From NCBI GenBank assembly GCA_021733645.1, contig JAHREJ010000009.1:1-64000 (forward strand): a stretch of DNA of 64,000 bases, given 5' to 3'. The translations under genes were made by a program, and so were the position numbers. Each line of letters opens with the position of its first letter. Within the stretch, counting starts at the first letter, position 1. Source of the stretch: Bacillus subtilis subsp. subtilis (GTDB taxonomy: Bacteria; Pseudomonadota; Gammaproteobacteria; Xanthomonadales; Xanthomonadaceae). This document shows, piece after piece, positions 45,275-53,791 of the stretch. Under the pieces are notes generated by a model, which worked only from the letters and a program-made list of their open reading frames with translations, was not told the origin of the DNA and did not search any database.

Positions 45275-47065
45275 TTAGTACACGCGCGGCTTCGGCGGCA
45301 CCACGTCCACGTCCTTGCTCAACGTGTACATGTGCACCGGGCGATAGTCGAAGCTGCACTTGCCCTTGTCGTCGACGTTGACCAGCGTGTGCTTCTGCCA
45401 GTTGACGTCGTCGCGGTCGGGGAAGTCCTCATGCGCATGCGCGCCACGGCTTTCCTTGCGCTGTTCGGCCGAATTGATCGTCGCCACCGCGTTGAGCAGC
45501 AGGTTGTTCAGCTCGTAGGTTTCGATCAGGTCCGAGTTCCACACCAGCGAACGGTCGGTGACCTTGACGTCCTGGAAGGAGTCGAAGATCTCGGCCATCT
45601 TGCTGCAGCCCTCTTCCAGCGTCTTGCTGGTACGGAACACCGCTGCGTCGTTCTGCATGGTGCGCTGCATGTTGTCGCGGATGACCGAGGTCGGGGTGTC
45701 GCCGTTGGCGTAGCGCAGCTTGTCGAGCAGGCCCAGGGCCTTGTCGCAGGCATCGGACGGCAGCATCTTGTGCGGCGCGCCGGACTTGATGGTTTCCGCG
45801 CAGCGGTTGGCCACCGCACGGCCGAACACCACCAGGTCCAGCAGCGAGTTGGAGCCCAGGCGGTTGGCGCCATGCACCGACACGCAGGCTGCTTCGCCGA
45901 TGGCGTACAGGCCCGGGACCACGGCATCGTTGTTGTCGCCCAGCTTGCGCACGACTTCGCCGTGGTAGTTGGTCGGGATGCCGCCCATGTTGTAGTGCAC
46001 GGTCGGAATGACCGGGATCGGCTGCGAGTGCACATCGACGCCGGCGAAGATCCGCGCGCTTTCGGCGATACCCGGCAGCTTGTCGTCGATCACGCCCGGG
46101 CCGAGGTGGGTCAGGTCGAGCAGGATGTGGTCCTTGTGCTCGCCGACGCCGCGGCCTTCACGGATTTCGATGGTCATCGAACGCGACACCACGTCGCGCG
46201 AGGCCAGGTCCTTGTAGTGCGGTGCATAGCGCTCCATGAAGCGCTCGCCGTTGCTGTTGCGCAGGATGCCGCCTTCGCCACGCACGCCTTCGGTGATCAG
46301 GCAGCCCGCGCCGTAGATACCGGTCGGGTGGAACTGCACGAACTCCATGTCCTGCATCGGCAGGCCGGCACGCATGACCAGACCGCCGCCGTCGCCGGTG
46401 CAGGTGTGGGCCGAGGTGGCGCTGAAGTAGGCGCGACCGTAGCCGCCGGTGGCCAGCACCACGCCGTGGGCGCGGAACAGGTGCAGCGAGCCGTCGGCCA
46501 TGTCCAGGGCGAGCACGCCGCGGCAGACGCCTTCGTCATCGAAGATCAGGTCGAGCGCGAAGTACTCGATCATGAAGCGCGCGTTGTGGGCCAGCGACTG
46601 CTGGTACAGCGTGTGCAGCATGGCGTGGCCGGTACGGTCGGCGGCCGCGCAGGTGCGCTGCGCGGACGGGCCTTCGCCGTACTTGGTGGTCATGCCGCCG
46701 AACGGGCGCTGGTAGATCTTGCCTTCTTCGGTACGGCTGAACGGCACACCGTAGTGTTCCAGTTCGATGATGGCCGGAATCGCTTCGCGGCACATGTACT
46801 CGATGGCGTCCTGGTCACCCAGCCAATCCGAGCCCTTGATGGTGTCGAAGAAGTGGTAGCGCCAGTCGTCCTCGCCCATGTTGCCCAGCGCGGCGGAAAT
46901 ACCCCCCTGCGCGGCCACGGTATGCGAACGGGTCGGGAAGACCTTGGTCAGGCAGACGGTCTGCAGGCCCTTGGCGGCAAGACCGAACGTAGCGCGCAGG
47001 CCAGCACCGCCGGCGCCGACCACGACCATGTCGTACTTGTGTTCCGTAATCTTGTAAGCGGACAT
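45275..47065 (-). CDS. sdhA: Succinate dehydrogenase flavoprotein subunit
   Basis: The 596-residue catalytic subunit oxidises succinate to fumarate. It has the dinucleotide fold [13 protein letters not shown], the covalent FAD His in [14 protein letters not shown], the active-site region [18 protein letters not shown] and the Glu/Arg pair in [13 protein letters not shown]. Full length. It follows sdhD after 31 bases. Confidence 0.97.
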   Translation of the reverse strand: MSAYKITEHKYDMVVVGAGGAGLRATFGLAAKGLQTVCLTKVFPTRSHTVAAQGGISAALGNMGEDDWRYHFFDTIKGSDWLGDQDAIEYMCREAIPAIIELEHYGVPFSRTEEGKIYQRPFGGMTTKYGEGPSAQRTCAAADRTGHAMLHTLYQQSLAHNARFMIEYFALDLIFDDEGVCRGVLALDMADGSLHLFRAHGVVLATGGYGRAYFSATSAHTCTGDGGGLVMRAGLPMQDMEFVQFHPTGIYGAGCLITEGVRGEGGILRNSNGERFMERYAPHYKDLASRDVVSRSMTIEIREGRGVGEHKDHILLDLTHLGPGVIDDKLPGIAESARIFAGVDVHSQPIPVIPTVHYNMGGIPTNYHGEVVRKLGDNNDAVVPGLYAIGEAACVSVHGANRLGSNSLLDLVVFGRAVANRCAETIKSGAPHKMLPSDACDKALGLLDKLRYANGDTPTSVIRDNMQRTMQNDAAVFRTSKTLEEGCSKMAEIFDSFQDVKVTDRSLVWNSDLIETYELNNLLLNAVATINSAEQRKESRGAHAHEDFPDRDDVNWQKHTLVNVDDKGKCSFDYRPVHMYTLSKDVDVVPPKPRVY

Positions 47066-47096
47066 CTAATCTGGATTCCTGTCTTGGTGCCTGGAC

Positions 47097-47483
47097 TCAG
47101 GCAACGCCGAGCGCAATGCGGGCGACCGCAAACACACTGACGATCGCGCCGAGCACGGCGATGAACTTCACCGTGGTCTGCAGCGCCAGGGCCAGCAGCG
47201 AGTTGTGGATGTAGTCTTCCAGCACGACCTGCAGGCCGAGCTGGGCGTGCCAGAACATCGCGACCAGGAAGCCGACCAGCAGCACCGCGTTCCACGGCTT
47301 GGACACCGCGTCGGTGGCGGTCACGTAATCGGCGCCGATCAGGCCCAACACGAACACCAGGAACCACACGGTCAGGCCGACCAGCGCGGTGGCGGTCAGG
47401 CGCTGCATCACGAAGTGCTCGGTGCCGGTCTTGGCGGCGCCAAGCCCGCGCACGTTCTTCAACGGGGTACGGAACTTGTTCAT
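47097..47483 (-). CDS. sdhD: Succinate dehydrogenase membrane anchor SdhD
   Basis: The 128-residue anchor (ATG 47483) has three spans and the SdhD motif GTEHFVMQRLTATAL with heme/quinone contacts, and HAQLGLQVVLEDYIHN in the second span region. It holds complex II in the inner membrane. The start overlaps the sdhC stop by four bases (ATGA). Confidence 0.92.
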   Translation of the reverse strand: MNKFRTPLKNVRGLGAAKTGTEHFVMQRLTATALVGLTVWFLVFVLGLIGADYVTATDAVSKPWNAVLLVGFLVAMFWHAQLGLQVVLEDYIHNSLLALALQTTVKFIAVLGAIVSVFAVARIALGVA

Positions 47484-47872
47484 GCGGCGGCTCCGGCGAA
47501 GACATAGGCCCAGACCAGCGCGGTGATCACCAGGCTGGCGAAGACCGAGATCCAGCTGCTGCGCACGAAGGCCGGGATGGAAAAGCCGATCGCGAAGTCC
47601 TGCACGATATGGCGCAGGCCGTTGCACAGGTGGTAGGCAAACGACCACGTCCATGCAAACAGGAACAACTTGCCGTACCAGCTGCCGGCCTGGCCGGTGA
47701 AGCAGTTCCAGGATTCAGGACCCATCATCAGGGCGAGCAGGCCGCCGGCGATGATCAGGGCTCCAACAGACAGAAAGATGCCGGACGCTCGATGCAGGAT
47801 CGAGGTGGCCATCTGAATCTGCCAGCGATACACCTGAAGGTGCGGGGAAAGGGGACGTTCTCTGGCGGCCAT
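47480..47872 (-). CDS. sdhC: Succinate dehydrogenase cytochrome b556 subunit SdhC
   Basis: The 130-residue subunit (ATG 47872) has the signature SPHLQVYRWQIQMATSILHR with the Ser/Arg quinone-site residues, three spans, and the heme-ligand region SFAYHLCNGLRH. Longer upstream frames exist but lack the conserved start MAARERPLSPHL. It is the first membrane gene of sdhCDAB. Confidence 0.93.
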   Translation of the reverse strand: MAARERPLSPHLQVYRWQIQMATSILHRASGIFLSVGALIIAGGLLALMMGPESWNCFTGQAGSWYGKLFLFAWTWSFAYHLCNGLRHIVQDFAIGFSIPAFVRSSWISVFASLVITALVWAYVFAGAAA

Positions 47873-47928
47873 TCGCTGGGCTCGTTGTCTCGGCTGGGCG
47901 GCGTAATGCCGCGTTGGCTCAATGCTGA

Positions 47929-48102
47929 TCAGAAATCGATGCAGCGTCCGTTTTTTTCCCAATCTCCATACCGCACCGGATCGAGTCCGCCGCGGCCGCC
48001 AATCTCCACCGGCACAGCGGGGGTCTCGGGAAGCGGCTGCTTCTCGATAACCTGCGGTGCTTCGGAGTCTGCATCTGGAGTGGGGGTTGTTTGGCCTATC
48101 AT
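47929..48102 (-). CDS. DUF1674 protein (SDHAF4-like assembly factor)
   Basis: The 57-residue product (ATG 48102) has a disordered acidic N-terminus and the conserved C-terminal motif GLDPVRYGDWEKNGRCIDF, the mark of DUF1674. Eukaryotic SDHAF4 of this family binds flavinylated SdhA before assembly. It lies 56 bases upstream of sdhC, which supports the same job in bacteria. Easily missed because of its size. Confidence 0.85.
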   Translation of the reverse strand: MIGQTTPTPDADSEAPQVIEKQPLPETPAVPVEIGGRGGLDPVRYGDWEKNGRCIDF

Positions 48103-48159
48103 GGGTGGTCTCGCAACGCACAAATTTTAGACCCCGTTCACGTGCCTGACAACCTGCCC

Positions 48160-49005
48160 ATGGAATTCAACGGTTTTCCGCGCCTCTCCGGTCACCAGCT
48201 ACTCAGCCTGGAGGGCACCGATGCGGCCGCGTTCGCCCACGCCCAGTTTTCAAGCGATGTCACTGCCCTGCCCGTCCGGCATTGGCAGTGGAGCGCCTGG
48301 CTGAGTGCCAAAGGCCGCACCATTGCTGTGTTCCAGCTGATCCGGGTGGACCCGGAGCGCGTGCTGGTGGTCCTCGCTGACGGCGATGCCGATGCGATTG
48401 CGTCGCAATTGCAGCGTTTTGTATTCCGCCGCAAGGTCAAGATCGCGGTCCGCCAGGACCTGGTCGTGGCCGGCAGCTTCACTGCGCCCGACGCTGCCGT
48501 TGGCGCAGCAATCGCGGTTCACGGTGAGACGCTGGAGCTGGATATGGGCAGCGACGCGCTGCCGCGGACGCTGCGGATTGCCCCCTCGCACGCCGACATG
48601 GCGGCCGATGATGCTGGCTTCGCGCTGGCGTGGCGCCAGTCCGATCTGCGCTATGGCCTACCGCGGCTGGACGTGGCCCAGCGCGAACAATGGACCCCGC
48701 AGCAGCTGGGCCTGGATCGCTTGAACGGCTACAGCGTCAAGAAGGGCTGCTACCCCGGCCAGGAAATCGTGGCGCGCACTCATTTCCTGGGCAAGGCCAA
48801 GCGCGCCTTGCAGCTGCTGCGCGTGGCCGACGGTACCGCCAGCGGCGCGCAGGTCCAGCAGAATGGCGCAGCCATCGGCACGGTGGCCAGCGTGGCCGGG
48901 GACCTGGCGCTGGCGGTGCTGCCGCTGGAGATCGCCCCCGACCCGTTGTCGGTGGACGGCCTCGAGGCCGTGCCCCTGCCGTTGCTGGATGGCCTGGCCC
49001 GGTAA
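48160..49005 (+). CDS. ygfZ: Folate-binding tRNA-modifying/Fe-S repair protein YgfZ
   Basis: The 281-residue product has the YgfZ signature KKGCYPGQEIVARTHFLGKAK with its conserved Cys (about residue 200), and a GcvT-like N-terminal domain. It uses folate to support some iron-sulfur enzymes. It is divergent from the DUF1674-sdh operon. The start is uncertain: a GTG at 48142 is also in frame. Nearness to SDH genes may reflect shared Fe-S needs. Confidence 0.9.
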   Translation: MEFNGFPRLSGHQLLSLEGTDAAAFAHAQFSSDVTALPVRHWQWSAWLSAKGRTIAVFQLIRVDPERVLVVLADGDADAIASQLQRFVFRRKVKIAVRQDLVVAGSFTAPDAAVGAAIAVHGETLELDMGSDALPRTLRIAPSHADMAADDAGFALAWRQSDLRYGLPRLDVAQREQWTPQQLGLDRLNGYSVKKGCYPGQEIVARTHFLGKAKRALQLLRVADGTASGAQVQQNGAAIGTVASVAGDLALAVLPLEIAPDPLSVDGLEAVPLPLLDGLAR

Positions 49006-49011
49006 TGACCG

Positions 49012-49034
49012 GTGGAGCCGGGCTGTGCCCGGCT
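49012..49034. repeat. REP-like hairpin after ygfZ
   Basis: GTGG at 49012 precedes AGCCGGGC (49016-49023) paired with GCCCGGCT (49027-49034), a GTAG-family variant. It begins seven bases past the ygfZ stop. Confidence 0.55.
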
Positions 49035-49137
49035 GCCCCCACGGCGAACAAGCCGCGGCCCGCGCCTGCCGGTTCGGTGGGCTGAACCGAGGCGCACGGA
49101 AGACCACCAGCAGGATCAGGTGCTCAATGCGCTGCTT

Positions 49138-50232
49138 TCATCCCGCCGCGTTCAACCGCTCGCCGCTCTCCGCATCGAAGAAGTGCAATCCCTTGGGATG
49201 GATCGCCACGCGGAGGGTCTCGCCCACCGCCGGCAACGCCTGCGGCGCCACCCGCATCACCAGCGCCTGACCGCCACTGGTCATGTTGACGAAGATTTCG
49301 TTGCCGACCGGCTCGATGCCGTCGATGGTCGCCTCAAAGCCGGTTGCATCGTCGGCCGCCGCCGGCTGCAGGTGCTCCGGGCGCACGCCCACCGCCAGCG
49401 TCCTGCCGATCCAGGCCGGGTCAACCGTGGCCTGGCCCAGCGGCGCGGTCAGCTGCGCCTCCTGCACCACCACGCCGCTCTCGCTGCGCTGCAGGGTGCC
49501 ACGCAGCACGTTCATCGCCGGGCTGCCCAGGAAGCCGGCCACGAACAGGTTGGCCGGGCGGTCGTAGAGGGCCATCGGCGTATCGATCTGCTGGATCACG
49601 CCGTCCTTGAGCACCACGATGCGCTGGCCCAGGGTCATTGCCTCCACCTGGTCGTGGGTGACGTAGATCATGGTGGTACCCAGCTTGCGGTGCAGCTGCG
49701 CGATTTCGGTACGCACGCTGTGGCGCAGCTTGGCATCCAGGTTGGACAGCGGCTCATCCAGCAGGAATACCGCCGGCTCGCGCACCAGCGCCCGGCCCAG
49801 TGCCACGCGCTGGCGCTGGCCGCCGGACATCGCCTTGGGCAGCTTGTCCAGCATATCGGTCAGGCCCAGCGTCTCGGCCGCCTCGCCCACGCGCCTGGCG
49901 ATGGTGGCTTTGTCGTGCCCACGCAGCTTCAGGCCAAAGGCCAGGTTCTCGGCCACGGTCATGTGCGGGTACAGCGCATAGCTCTGGAACACCATGGCGA
50001 TGTCACGATCCTTCGGCGCCACGTCGTTGACCACGCGATCACCGATGGTCAGCGTGCCACCACTGATCTCCTCCAGGCCGGCCACCATGCGCAGCAAGGT
50101 CGACTTGCCGCACCCGGACGGCCCGACCAGCACCATCAACTCGCCATCGGCCACTTCGAAGGTCGCGCCCTGGACGGCCACCTGGCCGTTGTCGTAGACC
50201 TTGCGCACGCCCTGCAACTGCACTTTTGCCAT
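49138..50232 (-). CDS. Sugar ABC transporter ATPase (MalK/UgpC type)
   Basis: The 364-residue ATPase (starting MAKVQLQGVRKVYDNGQVAV) has GPSGCGKST, the Q-loop MVFQSYALYPHMTV, signature MSGGQRQRVALGRAL and LLDEPLSNLDAKLR, plus a C-terminal TOBE regulatory domain (about 240-364). It energises sugar or glycerol-phosphate import, and such ATPases may serve several permeases. No permease genes are next to it. It is divergent from the zwf operon with a palindromic operator between, hinting at shared sugar control. Confidence 0.9.
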   Translation of the reverse strand: MAKVQLQGVRKVYDNGQVAVQGATFEVADGELMVLVGPSGCGKSTLLRMVAGLEEISGGTLTIGDRVVNDVAPKDRDIAMVFQSYALYPHMTVAENLAFGLKLRGHDKATIARRVGEAAETLGLTDMLDKLPKAMSGGQRQRVALGRALVREPAVFLLDEPLSNLDAKLRHSVRTEIAQLHRKLGTTMIYVTHDQVEAMTLGQRIVVLKDGVIQQIDTPMALYDRPANLFVAGFLGSPAMNVLRGTLQRSESGVVVQEAQLTAPLGQATVDPAWIGRTLAVGVRPEHLQPAAADDATGFEATIDGIEPVGNEIFVNMTSGGQALVMRVAPQALPAVGETLRVAIHPKGLHFFDAESGERLNAAG

Positions 50233-50360
50233 ATCACCCATTCCAGTCCGCCCGCTGCCGGGCTGTTGATGCGGAACTGCCTTCGGCCCTCCCGATGGCA
50301 GGTCGATGGCGTGGTGCCGCATGACGGCGACCACTGCAATCGAATACAGTCTGCGCATTC

Positions 50361-50386
50361 TGCCATGTAAACGTTTTCACGTGGCA
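50361..50386. promoter_or_regulatory. 26-bp palindromic operator, LacI/GalR type, before the zwf operon
   Basis: A near-perfect palindrome with half-site TGCCAYGTRAAAC is centred at 50373/50374; the AAACGTTT core is typical of LacI-family operators. It lies in the 354-base divergent gap, 129 bases from the ABC ATPase start and about 200 from zwf. A sugar-responsive LacI-type repressor encoded elsewhere probably binds. Nothing else convincing was found in this gap, apart from a 19-codon frame at 50404. Confidence 0.65.
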
Positions 50387-50586
50387 GTATCCGTTGGTCG
50401 GTCATGACCGCGACGCTTCGGGAGGCACACAGTTTCCCGATCCGCCCCGTGCATGCCCCATGATGCGCTGGCCCGGCGCCTGTTCATGTTGCAACTGCAG
50501 CACCGGACACCCTGCCCAGCTGGACCCCCGAGAACATAGACGAGAAGCGATTGACAACGATGTCACCCGGATCTGAAACTCGAGCG

Positions 50587-52023
50587 ATGCACGACACCCT
50601 CTTCCTGTTCGGCGCCACCGGCGACCTCGCCCAGCGCTACCTGTTCCCCTCCCTGTTGCGCCTGCTTGGCGACGGCCTGCTGCCGGAGGACTTCAAGGTC
50701 CGCGCGCTGGCCCTGTCACCGCACGACACCGAGGGTTTCCGCGACATCCTGCGCCCGCGCCTGCAGCAGGCCCTGCCGCTGGCCAGCCAGGAGGACATCC
50801 AGTCGCTGCTGGCGCGCATCGATTACCGTTCTGTCGACCTGCGCAACCCCGACTCGGTCGCCGAGTCGGTCAGCGACCTGGTCGACCGCCACTGCGTAAG
50901 CTACCTGGCGATCCCGCCGGGCCTGTACATCTCCACCTGCGAAGGCCTGGCCAAGGGCGGCGCACTGGCCGCTCCGCACCGCCTGATGCTGGAAAAGCCG
51001 ATCGGCAGCGACAGCGCCAGCGCCGAGGAGATCATCTCCACCATCGGCCAGTGGATCGACGAAGACCGCGTGTTCCGCCTGGACCACTACCTGGGCAAGG
51101 CGGCGGTGCAGAACCTGATCGCGCTGCGCTTCGGCAACACGCTGCTGGAAGCGGTGTGGAACCGCAATTACATCGAATCGGTGCACATCCTGGTGGCCGA
51201 GAGCGAGGGCGTGGACGGACGCGATGCGTATTACGCGCGCTCCGGCGCGCTGCGCGACATGGTCCAGAGCCACATCCTGCAGCTGCTGTGCCTGGTGGCG
51301 ATGGAACCGCCGGCGTCACTGGAAGCCGATCGCATCCGCGATGAGAAGGTCAAGGTGCTGCGTGCACTGCGCCCGCTGGATGCCAAGCACGCCGCGCGCG
51401 ACAGCGTACGCGGGCGCTATACCGCCGGCACCATCAACGGCCAGCCGGCCCAGGCCTACCAGCCGCCGGAAGGCAGCGATGTGGAAACCTTTGCCGGGGT
51501 CACCGCGCATATCGACAACTGGCGCTGGTCCGGCGTGCCGTTCCACCTGGTGACCGGCAAGCGCCTGGCCGAGCGCACCACCCGCGTGGTGGTCACGCTC
51601 AAGCCGGTGACCCATTGGCTGTTCGAGCGGCCGCACCGTCGCAACGCCACGCCCAACCGCATCACGTTCCAGCTGCAGCCGCAGGAGAACATCGAGCTGG
51701 GCTTGATGAGCAGCCTGGCCGGGCCGGAATGGGGCGCGCTGGAACTGCACCCGCTGGAACTGGAGCTGTCAGTCCCCACCGGCCTGCATCGCCGCATCGC
51801 TTATGAGCGCCTGTTCCTGGATGCCTTCAACGGCAACCACGCGCTGTTCGTGCGCGATGACGAAGTGCGTGCCGCCTGGGCCTGGATCGACAGCGTCAGC
51901 GATGCCTGGAAGGCCGCCAGCCTGCCGCTGCAGCCGTACCCGGCCGGCGAATGGGGCCCCAGCGACGCCATTGGCTTCCTGCCCGTGGATGCCGACGCCG
52001 GCCGCAAGGACGGCGACGCATGA
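50587..52023 (+). CDS. zwf: Glucose-6-phosphate dehydrogenase
   Basis: The 478-residue enzyme makes 6-phosphogluconolactone and NADPH, the entry to the Entner-Doudoroff and pentose routes. It shows the coenzyme site LFGATGDLAQRYLFPSL at the start, the substrate motif RLDHYLGK (about 167-174) and EAVWNRNYIESVHI. The ATG at 50587 gives the standard MHDTLFLFG start; an ATG at 50560 is also in frame. Its stop overlaps the glk start (ATGA). It is first of zwf-glk-pgl-edd-eda. Confidence 0.95.
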   Translation: MHDTLFLFGATGDLAQRYLFPSLLRLLGDGLLPEDFKVRALALSPHDTEGFRDILRPRLQQALPLASQEDIQSLLARIDYRSVDLRNPDSVAESVSDLVDRHCVSYLAIPPGLYISTCEGLAKGGALAAPHRLMLEKPIGSDSASAEEIISTIGQWIDEDRVFRLDHYLGKAAVQNLIALRFGNTLLEAVWNRNYIESVHILVAESEGVDGRDAYYARSGALRDMVQSHILQLLCLVAMEPPASLEADRIRDEKVKVLRALRPLDAKHAARDSVRGRYTAGTINGQPAQAYQPPEGSDVETFAGVTAHIDNWRWSGVPFHLVTGKRLAERTTRVVVTLKPVTHWLFERPHRRNATPNRITFQLQPQENIELGLMSSLAGPEWGALELHPLELELSVPTGLHRRIAYERLFLDAFNGNHALFVRDDEVRAAWAWIDSVSDAWKAASLPLQPYPAGEWGPSDAIGFLPVDADAGRKDGDA

Positions 52024-53027
52024 CGCTGCAGACCCAACCGGTGCTGGTCGCCGATATCGGCGGCACCAATGCCCGCTTCGCGCTTGCCGACACCAGCCTG
52101 GAAGCGCCACTGCAGCAGGACAGCATCCGCGAATTCGCGGTGGCTGATTTCCCCTCGCTCGGCGATGCCGCGCGCCATTACCTGGACCAGGTGGGTGCAC
52201 AAGCCCGGCGCGGCGTGTTCGCCGTGGCCGGGCGCGTGGACGGTGACGAGGCGCGCATCACCAACCATCCGTGGGTGATCTCGCGCAGCCGCACCGCGCA
52301 CATGCTCGATTTCGACGAGCTGCACCTGATCAACGACTTCGCCGCCCAGGCGATGGCGATCTCGCTGCTGCAGCCCCAGGACGTGGTCCAGGTGGGCGGC
52401 GCGGCGTGGGTGCCGGGCAAGCCCGGCCAGCCGCGCAACTACGCGGTGATCGGGCCGGGAACCGGGCTCGGCGTAGGTGGCCTGATCCTGCGTCACGGCC
52501 GCTGCTATCCGCTGGAAACCGAAGGCGGCCATGTCAGCTTCCCACCGGGCACCCCGGAGGAAATCCGCATTCTGGAGATCCTGTCCGAACAGTTTGGCCG
52601 GGTGTCCAATGAGCGGCTGATCTGCGGCCCCGGGCTGGTCAACATCCATCGTGCCGTGTGCGAGATGGCCGACATCGATCCGGGCCAGCTGCAGCCGGTG
52701 GACGTCACTGCCCGCGCCCTGCACGGCGACCCGCAGGCGATGCGCGCGGTAGACGTGTTCTGTGCGGTGTTCGGTGCCATCGCCGGTGACCTGGTGCTGA
52801 TGCAGGGTGCCTGGGATGGCGTGTTCCTCACCGGCGGGCTGACCCCGAAGATGCTCGATTCGCTCCAGCATTCCGGCTTCCGCCAGCGTTTCGAACACAA
52901 GGGACGCTTCTCTTCGATCATGGCCCGCGTCCCCTCGCTGGCCGTGATGCACCCGCATGCCGGCCTGCTCGGCTCGGCGGCCTATGCCGCCGACGTCGAA
53001 CGCGACCTGCCAGGAAACAACGCATGA
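52020..53027 (+). CDS. glk: Glucokinase
   Basis: The 335-residue ROK-unrelated bacterial glucokinase phosphorylates glucose with ATP. It has the phosphate-1 motif VLVADIGGTNARFALAD, the sugar-binding LINDFAAQAMA, VIGPGTGLGVGGL and ETEGGHVSFPPG. It overlaps zwf and pgl by four bases at each end (ATGA both times), so the three are translated as a unit. Confidence 0.94.
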   Translation: MTLQTQPVLVADIGGTNARFALADTSLEAPLQQDSIREFAVADFPSLGDAARHYLDQVGAQARRGVFAVAGRVDGDEARITNHPWVISRSRTAHMLDFDELHLINDFAAQAMAISLLQPQDVVQVGGAAWVPGKPGQPRNYAVIGPGTGLGVGGLILRHGRCYPLETEGGHVSFPPGTPEEIRILEILSEQFGRVSNERLICGPGLVNIHRAVCEMADIDPGQLQPVDVTARALHGDPQAMRAVDVFCAVFGAIAGDLVLMQGAWDGVFLTGGLTPKMLDSLQHSGFRQRFEHKGRFSSIMARVPSLAVMHPHAGLLGSAAYAADVERDLPGNNA

Positions 53028-53746
53028 ACATGCTGGACACCTCCGATCGCTTCACCCTGGTCCGCCACGGCGATGCCGACGGCTGGATCGAAGCCATCGC
53101 CGCGGAAATGGCGCAGGCGCTCAACCAGGACATCGACACCTTCGGCCGCGCCCGCATGCTGCTGTCCGGCGGCACCACCCCGGCGCCGGTGTACCAGGCG
53201 CTGGCCGAGCTGGACGTGCACTGGGACCGGGTGGAAGTGAGCCTGGTCGATGAGCGCTGGCTGTCGCCGCAGGATCGCGACAGCAATGCCTGGCTGGTCC
53301 GCGAGAGCTTCCTGGCCCGTGCCGACGGTGCGCATTTCGATCCGCTGGTACGGGTTGGCAAGCCACTGCCAGAGTGTGTGTACACCGCCAACCTGCAGGC
53401 CCAGCACAGCCAGGCGCCGTGCCTGAGCGTGTTGGGCATGGGCAACGACGGCCACACCGCCTCGCTGTTTCCCGGGTCGAAAGACCTGGCCCGCGCATTG
53501 GAAAGCACCCTGCCCTATGCCGCCCTGGACGCCACCGGTTGCCCCGGTGCCAACCAGTGGCCGCTGCGCATCACCCTGACCCCGCATGGGCTCAGGCACA
53601 GCGGCCAGCGGTTGTTGCTGCTGCGCGGCAAGCAGAAGCTGGAAGTGCTCAAACAGGCGCTGGAAAGCAACAATCCGCAGCTGTATCCCATCCTCAACGC
53701 GATCGATCTCGACGGCGCAAAACTGCGCGTCCACTGGTGTGACTGA
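53024..53746 (+). CDS. pgl: 6-Phosphogluconolactonase
   Basis: The 240-residue enzyme hydrolyses the lactone made by Zwf. It has RMLLSGGTTPAPVYQAL, VSLVDERWLSPQDRDSN and GMGNDGHTASLFPGSKDL, all diagnostic of the DevB-type lactonase. The start overlaps the glk stop by four bases, and edd follows after 45 bases. Confidence 0.94.
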   Translation: MNMLDTSDRFTLVRHGDADGWIEAIAAEMAQALNQDIDTFGRARMLLSGGTTPAPVYQALAELDVHWDRVEVSLVDERWLSPQDRDSNAWLVRESFLARADGAHFDPLVRVGKPLPECVYTANLQAQHSQAPCLSVLGMGNDGHTASLFPGSKDLARALESTLPYAALDATGCPGANQWPLRITLTPHGLRHSGQRLLLLRGKQKLEVLKQALESNNPQLYPILNAIDLDGAKLRVHWCD

Positions 53747-53791
53747 TCCCAGTCCGGTGTTGTTCGTCCGCCCTCTCATAGCCGGTAGCCA

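Noticed and set aside
50461..50576. A 38-codon frame before zwf with several Cys
   Set aside because: No clear ribosome site and no support beyond being open; probably part of the zwf leader.
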